Below the pieces are notes generated by a model. It worked only from the letters and a program-made list of their open reading frames with translations, was not told the DNA's origin and ran no database searches. This document shows positions 47,301 through 55,904 of a stretch of DNA of 64,000 bases, piece after piece (the first letter of the stretch is position 1; every line of letters begins with the position of its first letter). The translations under genes and the position numbers were made by a program. The DNA lies in contig NC_088655.1 in NCBI RefSeq assembly GCF_964019385.1, forward strand, positions 12,005,922-12,069,921, in the 5' to 3' direction. The DNA is from Sycon ciliatum (taxonomy: Eukaryota > Porifera > Calcarea > Leucosolenida > Sycettidae).

Positions 47301-47866
47301 AACGGGTACGATGCGCTTCACAATCACCTCAGCGGCGGAGTGGACGACGGCACATGTGCATATTTTTGAAAAAAACCAGGACATTGGAGTGAACTGGACC
47401 GGATAGAAATGTGACGTTTCTGGGAGTTTGCTCATCACACCAGCAAACACCACCCTTCGACCAAGTGCGTGGAATGCGACCTATTTATGTTCGACGACAG
47501 GTACATTAACCAGCACGTGACACATCTGTGCCCAGCACTTGGACGTAGTCGGCCGATGGTGATCGAGTGCACGGCATGCGGCGGCTGCTTCAACGGGTAC
47601 GACGCGCTTCACAATCACCTCAGCGGCGGAGTGGACGATGGCACATGTGCATATTTTTGAAAAGACCAGGACATTGGAGTGAACTGGACCGGAAAGAAAT
47701 GTGACGTTTCTGGGAGATTGCTCATCACACCACCAAACACCACCCTTCGACCAAGTGCGTGGAATGCGACCTATTTATGTTCGACGACAGGTACGTTAAC
47801 CAGCACGTGACACATCTGTGCCCAGCACTTGGACGTAGTCGGCCGATGGTGATCGAGTGCACGGCA
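35372..47866 (+). repeat. 290-bp satellite array derived from the zinc-finger exon, about 43 units
   Basis: Unit coding starts fall at 35631, 35861, 36151 and then every 290-291 bases to 47759. Each unit has about 190 coding bases (fingers 1 and 2: CVECDLFMFDDRYINQHVTH to HLSGGVDDGTCAYF, then TGA) and about 100 bases of spacer matching copy B intron (CAGGACATTGGAGTGAACTG to TCTGGGAGTTTGCTC). Unit 35631 to 35861 is 230 bases (60-base spacer deletion). From 37.9 kb on, units follow an a-b-c pattern repeating about every 871 bases. All units keep the finger frame open; length changes are confined to the A run after the stop. Units have no ATG before the first Cys (GTG precedes GAATGC). Confidence 0.95.
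35631..35822 (+). CDS. Representative satellite unit ORF (two-finger fragment)
   Basis: Typical of the 42 unit ORFs: in-frame TGA in the spacer, then WEFAHHTSKHHPSTKCVECD, finger 1 (C-x2-C-x12-H-x2-H), finger 2 (C-x2-C-x12-H), a Gly-Val-Asp-Asp-Gly turn, CAY and, in most units, F then TGA; in this first unit, with its shortened spacer, the frame continues to 35912. The first in-frame ATG is the FMFDD methionine, so a free-standing protein would lack the first Cys pair. The native splice acceptor of copy B is deleted from the unit, so splicing into these exons would need the weak ACACCAG before the frame. Expression is unproven; likely relic coding sequence. Confidence 0.4.
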
Positions 47867-48109
47867 TGCGACCTCTTTATGTACAGTACCAGGTATTAAC
47901 CAGCACGTGAAGCATCTGTGGCCAGCACTTGGACGTAGTTGGCCAATGGTGATCGAGTGCACGGCATGCGACCTTTTTTGTACAGTACCAGGTACATTAA
48001 CCAGCACGTGACGCATCTGTGCCCAACACTTGGACGTAGTCGGCCGATGGTGATCGAGTGCACGGCATACGACCTCTTTATGTACAGTACCAGGTACATT
48101 AACCAGCAC
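47790..48109 (+). repeat. 102-bp single-finger tandem units, right edge of the satellite
   Basis: Three units starting AACCAGCACGTG at about 47799, 47899 and 48000, carrying DLFMYSTRYINQHV-type sequence like the left edge, with one small deletion. The array stops inside a fourth unit at 48109 where a hAT-like element sequence begins. Confidence 0.8.
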
Positions 48110-49056
48110 AGCATGGAAAATGCTCGAAAATCATGATCATAATGCTGATTTTATGTTGCTATTGCTCCATTATGCCAGCAAAACAGCAATAGTATGCATG
48201 GAAAATGGCTTAGTTTGGCTGCCCTCCCGCCATAGCCAATGCACTAATGCTACCTGACTGTATAAACATCAGCTGCTCCCACCCCACATTTGACTTGTAG
48301 TGGCCAAAACTTTCATATTTGAGTATAATGCCACTTTTGTGGAATTCTAGTGTTATAATGCTAGCATAATGCTCGTTGCAAATCGCACACTGTACGAGGT
48401 GAATTGCTATTTCTGGACATTGTACATTTCTGGACATTTCGAGTAAAATAATTTTTTGTCGCGTGTAGAGTCAAGTCAATCAGGTTGATGAAGTTTTTTT
48501 CTTGTTGTAGTTGACAGCTGGGCCGTTGTAGTTTCTCCTCGTGTCCGTGCCTTGTTGATAGCCTTTTCTTGGGAGGCATTTCAACCGTGCGGCGAGTTTT
48601 GTGGTATTATGTCGCATAAGAATTTTGAATTTTGAGTAAAATAAGAAGTAATGGACGAATCGTTGGCTTCCCCATGTGCACTCCACTTCAGACGCTGTAT
48701 AGTCTTGGACCTGTTGGCTGGAAGTGTGAAGAGGCCAACTGCAGTCCACCAATAAAAAAAATAACAAAAATGGTGCAGTATGGTGCCTATTGACGCTATT
48801 TTACTTTCATGTCCAGAATTCCATACACTGAAATTTAGGCCAAAAAATTGGCCTGTCGAAAACAACCTGCTATAAAGTCTCTGGGATCACAGCATGAGCA
48901 ATTGTCACATATTTGGAAAGATGAAAGATTAGGCCATACAATAGATACAAACAGATATGAAAAATGTAAAACACACAGCCAGTGGGCCTCTATTTTATTT
49001 TCATGTCCAGAAATTGCTATTCACCTCGTAATGCTAGCATTATCCGCCCAGGCCTA
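48110..49056. mobile_element. hAT-like miniature element, interrupted
   Basis: Right end ATAATGCTAGCATTATCCGC-type sequence terminating CCCAGGCCTA at 49056; body 48110-48394 is an inverted match to 55250-55545. Interrupted by the TA-flanked element 48395-49028. The left end is missing or lies inside the satellite junction. Confidence 0.65.
48395..49028. mobile_element. Tc1/mariner-like element nested in the hAT-like element
   Basis: Inverted ends CGAGGTGAATTGCTATTTCT and, on the other strand, CGAGGTGAATAGCAATTTCT, each followed by GGACAT, with TA on both sides (48393-48394, 49029-49030). The copy at 55217-55300 is uninterrupted at the same place, confirming the insertion. 634 bases, no transposase frame. 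Confidence 0.75.
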
Positions 49057-49240
49057 TCTACACCGATCCTTCCCGTTCGGCCTACTAACAACATGGAATG
49101 CTCTACCCTCTGCCATCCTGAACGCTCCCCCATCCAAGGCAGCGCTGCAACGTTTCAAAGTAGCAGTGTACAAGTATCTCCTCGAGCAAACTTGCGGGAC
49201 CGCTGTCGACGTGTACACCACAGACAAGCATACTAACTGA
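49057..49240 (+). pseudogene. Non-LTR ORF2 C-terminal fragment
   Basis: Reads AYLHRSFPFGLLTTWNALPS then AILNAPPSKAALQRFKVAVY and KYLL before the stop. FxxRxxxxWNxLPxxxxxAxSxxxFKxxL is the usual end of CR1/Jockey-type ORF2. A CT-rich stretch follows the stop. It is cut on the left by the hAT-like element. Confidence 0.65.
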
Positions 49241-49582
49241 TGGCCTAACTCTTTCTTCTTTCTTTCTTTTTCTTTCTTTCGGGTTTGTGTTCTTTGTAAA
49301 AAAAATCCGTCTCAATATGATGGATTGGGGGGGGGGGGGGGAATAGGACAAACCGTACTAGCCGGGGTTATAGGTGTTTAGCACACACTCGCATAAAGGA
49401 AGACTGAAGAGGACTAAGACCGGCTAAAGGAAGACAGGAAAGAAAATGCCATAATTATGGGGAATTAGCTTACGTTGGGCATGGAGCTTCATCGGGAGAG
49501 ACGCTGTCTGTCATCATTTCTGGCTAATAATGGACGTGGCCGACAGCCGTAGGAGGAGCGGCGGCTGGTGCAGCAGGCTGGG
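49241..49582. other. Unassigned sequence with CT-rich and poly-G tracts
   Basis: CTTTCTTTCTTT tract at 49252-49280 and a run of 16 G at 49326. No gene seen. Confidence 0.35.
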
Positions 49583-49972
49583 TCATGCTGGTCGAACGTA
49601 ACTAGAAAATAATTTACAGCCCACTGGGCGTCGATTTGCGGGCCGTGCCAGCGCTTTTATCATTACTACCAGGAAACAGACTGTCGCCCGATGTTGCCAC
49701 GGACACAGCACACGTTGTCTTTCTCGTAAGTCCACCAAAGTAATCCTCGAAACTTTCCTCTCGTCAACAACACGCGAGTCCAGGTCGATCCACAAAGCAT
49801 TCAAGTCTCGCTTCTCCACATCAACATTAAGAAGTCCGAAGGAGAATGCTACCACCAGAAGTAGTCCGCAGAAATCGCGCAGCCGTTGGCGCGGGTAACG
49901 CATCTTGAAGGCAGGCCGGTCAGTAGGTAGAGCCTTCTTACTACCGCAAGGCTGTGCTATGTGCGCCACCAA
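49583..49972 (-). pseudogene. Fragment resembling the N-terminus of a Patched/Dispatched-type (RND) membrane protein, frameshifted
   Basis: The frame gives a hydrophobic helix (FCGLLLVVAFSFGLL) followed by NVDVEKRDLNALWIDLDSRV and VDERK. Changing frame by one base at about 49740 gives FEDYFGGLTRKTTCAVSVAT and SGDSLFPGSN up to a stop at 49616. First membrane helix, then an acidic D-x2-x-LW-x-x-x-SR-x-x-ER-x-F-x-x-xFG pattern is typical of the start of sterol-sensing-domain/RND transporters. Identification by pattern only. Nothing of the remaining protein is present. Confidence 0.35.
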
Positions 49973-50054
49973 TTTTGTAGCGCCATTGCTACCAATGTTA
50001 AACGGGTGGGGTCGAATCTTAAAAATTTAATTGAACCACCGCTGCTAACAATTA

Positions 50055-50434
50055 TGTAGCGGGCGGCAGTCTCTGGTAGGCAAGAATACACAAGGGTCTC
50101 AGTGAACACACTGTTATTTTATTAAACACTGAACTGAACAGAAATATAACAACAGTGTAACTGCCAACAAAAGATTCGTGAGTAGCAGCTTTTATACACA
50201 GGCAGACTCCATTATGCTAATATACGGGGATACGCTAACGTACAGAGATACGCTAACGTACGAGGATAAGCTAAAAATAGAGAGGTTCTGCATAACGAAT
50301 TTCGTCTCTACTACTGTACTGATGACGAAAAAGGTGACGAAATTTGAGACGCGAAAATTCAAACGCCGGTAGGTTCTGCAGGACGAGACTCTGCTGCGCA
50401 ATTTTCGCTGCTTTTTCAATGCTGCCTTTCTACA
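50055..50434 (-). promoter_or_regulatory. Possible LTR with TATA box and poly(A) signal
   Basis: On the minus strand 380 bases start TGTAGAAAGG and end CCCGCTACA (inverted TGTAG/CTACA ends). Inside are GTGTATAAAAGC (TATA at 50189-50196) and, about 70 bases later, TTTAATAAAAT (50118-50123), the spacing of an LTR U3-R region. No matching second LTR or 5-bp duplication is visible and no gag/pol follows, so it is either a 5' LTR remnant or a chance promoter-like arrangement. Confidence 0.35.
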
Positions 50435-50514
50435 GGGGTTTTTCTGACTTGTGTTTCCGGAGCGAAAACACTTGTGTGCGTCGTGAAGTGATGTCCGTGG
50501 CGTGGATGTAGGAG

Positions 50515-50715
50515 ATGTCGGTGGATATAGCAGATGATTTCGAGGAGTTGTTGTGTTCTTTTCTACTACTGGATTACGTTGACGGAGACCTCGAGCAGGA
50601 TGAACTGGCGCTTGCACGACGGGAGTCTGCAGCGGATCCACACCATCATCTTCCATCACCATACGCCACCGTGCCGTCCAAGAGCTTCCATCGTAAGCTG
50701 AAGCTACCACACTGA
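50515..50715 (+). CDS. Short acidic ORF, unidentified
   Basis: 66 codons, ATG 50515: MSVDIADDFEELLCSFLLLD, YVDGDLEQDELALARR, then a His/Pro/Ser tail. Acidic and Leu-rich starts like this occur in Harbinger-type transposases, but nothing diagnostic is present. Could be chance. Confidence 0.2.
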   Translation: MSVDIADDFEELLCSFLLLDYVDGDLEQDELALARRESAADPHHHLPSPYATVPSKSFHRKLKLPH

Positions 50716-50799
50716 ACGACGTGCCACGGAGATAGAAACTAAAATCGACTCAGATCAAAGCAAGACTGTGCGTAGAAAGGGTATCCGGAGTGAAGCAAA

Positions 50800-52396
50800 A
50801 GGGCAACGAAAAATGTGTTCGCTGAACATTCGAGTATCGCGCCCACTTCGACGAATATTCGTCCGCAGCCAAGTCGGTTCTTCTTGTTGAAGCCTGAATG
50901 CGCTGAAGCTGCACGGGCAATCTTCGCCGACACCGATATCGTCATCAAGACGGACGGCAACCTACACCTTGGAGCCGCCCTACACCAACGTTTTCCGGCA
51001 CAAGTGGTCATTCATCGCCCGCATAATGCCAGGCGTTGCCTCGCACCTCGAGCAGCTGGAGTCCACCATCTCCGAGTCGTTTATTCCCGCTCTTCTTGGT
51101 CGTCCCCAGCCCGGAGAGGCGGAACGCCAAGTTCTCGCGCTCCCAAGCCGCTACGGAGGCATGGGGATTGACTCCCCAGCATCCCTTGTGAACCAGTTTC
51201 CTTCCTCCCTTCCCATCACCGAGAGCTTAGTTCAGCGCATTTTGAGCCAGGATACACCGCCACAGGAGGAGGCGGACAACACCAGGGCAGCCAAAGCTAA
51301 AGCCAGGGCAGACGCCAGAAAGACGGGGCAGCGTCATGCCAAGGAGGTGTACGATGGCGTGGATGGAGACCTGCAGAGGTCCATGGATCTTGCCGCCGAA
51401 AAGGGTGCGTCGAACTGGCTCACCTGTCGACCAGTCAAGCATCATGGGTTCTCGCTACACAAGGGCGCGTTTCGAGATGCTGTCTGCCTCCGCTACGGGT
51501 GAACTCTGTCCCACCTCCCCCAGAGTTTTTTATGTTATTTTATTTTTTACAAAATAGCCACAAACCATCATGGTGCAAACGCTGGCAAAAACGCACAGGG
51601 ATACACATAGGGATGGCAGCCGAAGCAGTGGAGGCGGGGCAAGAGCAGCTCAACCGACCAAGCTGCAAGGGTCTCGGTTTCCGGCAGCACTGCTCATGCG
51701 CGCCAAACAGAAAAAAATACGAAGTGAGAAAAAATGAGCTGTGCCTGTGGAGCTGCCTTCACTGTCCCGCAAGCCTTGTCTTGCCCAGTACGTGGCTATC
51801 AGTCTCTGCGGCACAACGAGCTGCGGGACTTGACCGCTACCATGATCACATCAGCAGCTCATGATATCAGCATTGAGCCACGCCTCCAGCCGTTATCTGG
51901 TGAGAATTTTCATCACCGGACTGCTATCCGTGAGGATGGTGCCAGGCTGGATGTTGCTGCCAACGGGGTATGGGGTGGCCGGTTTGAGCGAGCTTTCTTT
52001 GATATTCGGGTGTTCAACCCTCATGCTCGTTCGAACTCGGTCCACTCCATCCCCGCCGCATACGCAAAGCATGAGCGTGAGAGGGGCGGCATTATGAGGA
52101 GCGTGTTCACGAGGTGGAGCATGCCACCTTCGTTCCCCTCGTATTCAGTGCCACCGGAGGCCAAGGCAAGGCGGCAACTGCCCTTTACAAGCTGCTCGGA
52201 CTGATCATCAGCGACAAAAAGAATGAGCCTTACTCCACCACAATGGCATGGATCAGATGCAGGTTGGGGTGGTTGCTGAGTGCAATTTGCGTTTCTGAAC
52301 TGTGGCATGTGCGTAGCACTCAAACAAACATGTGCGCACCGCACTGCACTGACTGTCTTTAATGCTTTGTAATTGTTCTTATCACTTTAGCTCCTC

Positions 52397-52398
<2 letters not shown>
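50800..52398 (+). mobile_element. Retrotransposon E3: endonuclease-type non-LTR relic on the plus strand
   Basis: Frames in order give FFLLKPECAEAARAIFADTD and NLHLGAALHQ (RT palm/thumb), then PSRYGGMGI, LAAEKGASNWLTCRP, FRDAVCLRYG, a TGA in place of the usual Trp codon, TLSHLPQS, [insertion], SCACGAAFTVPQALSCP, LRHNELRDLTATM, ARLDVAANGVWGGRFERAFF, DIRVFNPHA, and in another frame ATFVPLVFSATGGQGKAATA, WIRCRLGWLL. A different subfamily from E1/E2. Its 3' end lies against a (GT)n tract. Dead: at least three frame breaks. Confidence 0.75.
51529..51733 (+). repeat. Dispersed 170-205-bp repeat, copy 2, inserted in E3 coding sequence
   Basis: Splits the E3 reading between LSHLPQS and CACGAAF. Shares ATAGCCACAAACCATCATGG-type sequence and the GCAGTGGAGGCGGGGCAAGA core with copies at 31985 and 54057. 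Its presence inside a coding element shows it is, or was, mobile. Confidence 0.75.

Positions 52399-52474
<76 letters not shown>
52399..52474. repeat. (GT)38 microsatellite
   Basis: 76 bases of uninterrupted GT starting where E3 ends. Confidence 0.97.
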
Positions 52475-52476
<2 letters not shown>

Positions 52477-52555
52477 ACCAGGCGTGGGCCATCCCCTGAT
52501 GTCATAGGTGCCAACTGTACTGCTGCAAGTACAGCACAAAGAAAAAAAATATGTA

Positions 52556-53092
52556 CCGGTATATACTCAATCTGCGGACAGCATGCTGTTTCGTTCTTTG
52601 TGAACTCATCAGCGCAGCACAGAGGAAATGAGGCCAAACCTGATAGCAATGAAAATAAAAAATTCCAATCACGCCCGAACGTACAATGTACCTTGCCAGA
52701 GTGCTCAAACTGACAAGTCAGTGAGCTATGCGTAATGCAAACAGCAAAGGCACTACCCCACATGAAAGTGCTTACTACTACAAGAGCAGGAGCAAAAATA
52801 CTCAATCTGCGGAATATAATAATAATATTATACATGTACCGGTATATATATATATTTTTTCGCTCCTGCTCTTGTAGTAGTTGAGCACTCTCATGTGGGG
52901 TAGTGCCTTTGCTGTTTGCGTTATGAAGAGCTCACTGACTTGTCAGTTTGAGCACTCTGGCAAGGTACGTTCGGGCCTGATTGGAAATTATTATTTTCAT
53001 AGCTATCAGGTTCGGCCTCATTTCCTCTGTGCTGCGCTGATGAGTTCACAAAGAACGAAACAGCATGCTGTCCACAGATTGGGTATATATGC
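52556..53092. repeat. Large inverted repeat (foldback), arms about 240 bp
   Basis: 52556-52800 and 52852-53092 are reverse complements with small differences (GACAGCATGCTGTTTCGTTC in the left arm, GAACGAAACAGCATGCTGTC in the right), around an A/T-rich loop with TATATATATA. A third, single copy of the arm is at 59579-59745. No coding content. Confidence 0.8.
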
Positions 53093-53337
53093 TATACGCT
53101 ATGAAAGTCACCAGCGTGCCAACGCTACACGTGCACATACACACACGCACAAAATTTGACACCATCCCATTCTTTCAGGTCTTATCACCCGTTCGCTTCA
53201 TTTTCTCCGCTATTCTTCACTCTGTGGCTGTTAGCATAATATTCGGCAGCCCTCGGTGCCTGGTTGATAATGATGTAAAGTTAACTGATTACAAACATAT
53301 ACTATACCAGTACAGTCTTCTCATGATAGACACCTGT
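53093..53337. other. Repeat shared with 61765-61900
   Basis: TATGAAAGTCACCAGCGTGC to TCTCCGCTATTCTTCACTCT is nearly identical at 61776-61900; in the latter it leads directly into zinc-finger copy D. No gene identified. Confidence 0.6.
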
Positions 53338-53510
53338 CAGGGCCGGATCCAAGGCTGTACCCGGAGGGGTGCCGAAAATACAATGGCAAAATTTCTTTTA
53401 ACAGGTTGATCAAAGTTACACCTTCACAGACCATTGTGGTAAAACCTGAGGGGCGTGGGGCCATCTATTGCACCCCTCCCCCCCCCCCCCCCCCCCTGGA
53501 TCCGGCACTG
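53338..53510. mobile_element. 173-bp hAT-related element with CAGNGCCGGATCCA ends
   Basis: Left CAGGGCCGGATCCAAGG, right (other strand) CAGTGCCGGATCCAGGGG, with a 20-C run next to the right end. Flanks CCTGT and CCCGT, a 5-base duplication with one difference. Confidence 0.65.
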
Positions 53511-53615
53511 CCCGTTGACCCGCTCACATCGTCGGTATTTCTATAATGCCCTGTGAGTCCGGCGCCCGCTCCGTGCCGGTCCTGTGCCGAACGATACTGA
53601 ACAGGCGACGGGCAC

Positions 53616-53891
53616 CCTCGTCTCGCCGGTGGCAAAATTATAGAAGAAACGCTTTCTCTGAATGGTTGTACGAGAATAGGATTGTTGCTATGACGCCGAT
53701 GGGAAACAGCAGTACCAATACGCCGATGGCGATCAGGAGCGGGATGTAACCGTCGACGACGATCTCGCCCGCCGCCTGTACTCGCATCCTGCCGTCGTCG
53801 TCGTCGCCTCTGCTGCTGTCTAATTGGCTGGCCGTGGACAAGCCCGTCGTTGTCGTGACGATGATCCGAGCGGTGCTGCTGACCAAATTCT
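53616..53891 (-). pseudogene. Second copy of the membrane-protein exon, frameshifted
   Basis: Same acceptor TTCTTGCAG and the same helix YIPLLIAIGVLVLLFPIGVI as 31544-31815. It has a three-base expansion in the Asp run and one extra base after the helix (GGTTGTAC for GGTGTAC), which breaks the frame so that FSYNHSEKAFLL and stop replaces the cytoplasmic segment. Sequence beyond the shared donor differs completely from copy 1. Confidence 0.65.
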
Positions 53892-54056
53892 CTGCAAGAA
53901 CACACGCACAGGACGTCACATCAGAACACAATGGAGACGCGTGTGTTACAATACTGGCAATTTCGCAAATCAGACCCGCTTGAAAATCGTACCACTATGC
54001 TGTGTTCGACAAGTGGTTGGAATGCTGAGCTAAATACGCTGGGATCAGGAATGCAC

Positions 54057-54790
54057 TGTTTTGTTTTTACAATATGGCCACCAACCATCGTGGTGCAAAT
54101 GCCGCGGCTGAAAAGCACATGGAGGCACATAGCGATGGCAGCCGAAACAGTAGAGGCAGGTAGGCCCCAGCGGCAGATGCTAGCTAAATGTTGCCAAGAT
54201 GCTTTTTGGGATGCTAGCTGACAACTCAGAAAGATGCTAGTTTGGATGCTAGACAACACGAATTATGCTACCGATTAATGGTAATGGTGAAACATTTGGG
54301 TGAAACATTTGGGTTGAAAACGGTGCTCCGTGCTATTTATGAATTCTCACAAAGCAGGTATGTAAAAAGAGTTTTAAAGGTGCGATGTTGGCATCATGTT
54401 GCTATGGAAATATTTGCAATACAAAAGAGCAAATACCAAGAAGTACCAATGGCAATGTGGGTCTTGGTCACAACTAGGTAATGCAAACAAATTGAATGTA
54501 GTGCATGCAATTATCAATGTGGTAGTACCGTAATACTAGTTTCATAGTGTAATCTAGACCGAATTCCACATCCAGAATGCCAAAATTGGCAAAAATGTAT
54601 CGGATGCCGGTAAAAACTGCTGTTTATGCTAGCATCGTGTGGAGTCACAAAAAAGCCCTTTTATGCTACTTTGGGTGCTAGCATTGGCCGCTGGGGCCTA
54701 GAGGCAGGGCAAGAGCAGCTAAACCCACCGTATCAACACTCCCCGTGCGCACCGAACCAAAAAATACTAAGTGAAAACTAAATGAACAGG
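54057..54790 (+). repeat. Dispersed 170-205-bp repeat, copy 3 (split by hAT element)
   Basis: 54057-54160 and 54701-54790 together match 31985-32165. The flank 53892-54056 also matches 31816-31984, so membrane exon and repeat were duplicated as one block of about 600 bases. Confidence 0.8.
54161..54700. mobile_element. 540-bp hAT miniature element with 8-bp duplication
   Basis: TAGGCCCCAGCGGC at the left mirrored by GCCGCTGGGGCCTA at the right, GAGGCAGG on both sides (54153-54160, 54701-54708). Copies of the host repeat at 32080 and 51633 show the uninterrupted site (GTGGAGGCGGGGC). GATGCTAGC motifs lie just inside both ends. No transposase. Confidence 0.9.
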
Positions 54791-54816
54791 AGCATTGCAG
54801 AGAAAAACTAGAGTTT

Positions 54817-55200
54817 GATCCAGGGCATCTGTACTTGTATTGCACTTTCGGTCGGATTTCACCGATCACAACTGTACGTGTACAAACTTTGTCATTGCAC
54901 AAAGAGCCCCAAACACAGGCGGGCGCCCCAAACACAGGCGTGCCCCCCCCCCCCCCCCCAGTGTCTGTTAAAGGATGTTGCTGGTACAGCTATGCTCGGT
55001 GAAATCCGACCCCGAGAGTACCTTCAACTTGCACGGCCCTTGATACCCTGGAAGTGGTACGAATGCAGCTGAACGTACACATACCCAAGTATAGTGATGT
55101 AATCGGAGCTGATCCAGGGCATCTGTACTTGTATTGCACTTTCGGTCGGATTTCACCGATCACAACTGTACGTGTACAAACTTTGTCATTGCACAAAGAG
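54817..55200. repeat. 88-bp identical direct repeats, 295 bp apart
   Basis: GATCCAGGGCATCTGTACTT through CATTGCACAAAGAGC is identical at 54818-54905 and 55113-55200. Between them are a 17-C run and a GGTGAAATCCGACC/GGTCGGATTTCACC inverted pair. Related GTCGGATTTCA/GAAATCCGACC pairs occur at 27505-27640 and 63785-63935. Confidence 0.75.
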
Positions 55201-55216
55201 CGTATTGCCTCACCTT

Positions 55217-55545
55217 TAGGCCTGGGCGGATAATGCTAGCATTATAAGTAGCATTAATAGTGTGCGATTTGCAACGAGCATTATGCTAGCATTATAACAC
55301 TACATTTCCACAAAAGTGGCATTATACTCAAATATGAAAGTGTTGGCCACTACAAGTCAAATGTGGGGTGGGAGCAGCTGATGTTTGTACAGTCAGATAG
55401 CATTAGTGCATTGGCTATGGCGGGAGGGCAGCCAAACTAAGCCATTTTCCATGCATACTATTGCGGTTTTGCTGGCATTATGGAGCAATAGCAGCATAAA
55501 ATCAGCATTATGATCATGATTTTCTACCCTTTTCCATGCCATCTA
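55217..55545. mobile_element. hAT-like miniature element, one end
   Basis: Left end TAGGCCTGGGCGGATAATGC followed by TAGCATTATAAG; body matches 48110-48394 inverted. No matching right end: after TTTTCCATGCC the sequence is unrelated. Confidence 0.6.
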
Positions 55546-55904
55546 CGTAGAACTACGAAACGTGCACAATACTGCCCAAACCAAGCAATGTTTTCCATAC
55601 TTACTACTGGTGAATTGCTGGCATTACAGAGGAACAGCAGCTTTCGTTGTGAACCCTCTGAGATTCTCTTAATTGTCAGGAACGAACGACCACACGCCAC
55701 GAGGACAACTATTTTATTCTCAACAGTATATTGACTTCGATCGACTAATCAATGGATAACTAACACTAAAACCACCAGGTAGTTATAGCGTGAAAATGAC
55801 AGGGTGTATGAGAAAAGCATACACATACAACATACAACACCAGCGCACACAGCCCTCTCCTATGTTCACTGCTTGTCTGCTAAACTCTGAGACAAACTTG
55901 AGTC
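55546..55904. other. Unassigned sequence
   Basis: No recognisable frame or repeat ends; ACATACAACATACAACAC short repeat at about 55825. Confidence 0.3.

Noticed and set aside
35631-47660. About 40 separate 63-residue genes
   Set aside because: The codon at the start of each is GTG, not ATG, and the units are tandem satellite copies of part of one exon; I list the array and one representative unit instead.
35372-47866. CRISPR array
   Set aside because: Units are 290 bp and nearly identical throughout, there are no unique spacers, and the DNA is eukaryotic.
35372-47866. Centromere
   Set aside because: Higher-order repeats resemble centromeric satellites, but the array is only 12.5 kb and nothing in the sequence shows centromere function.
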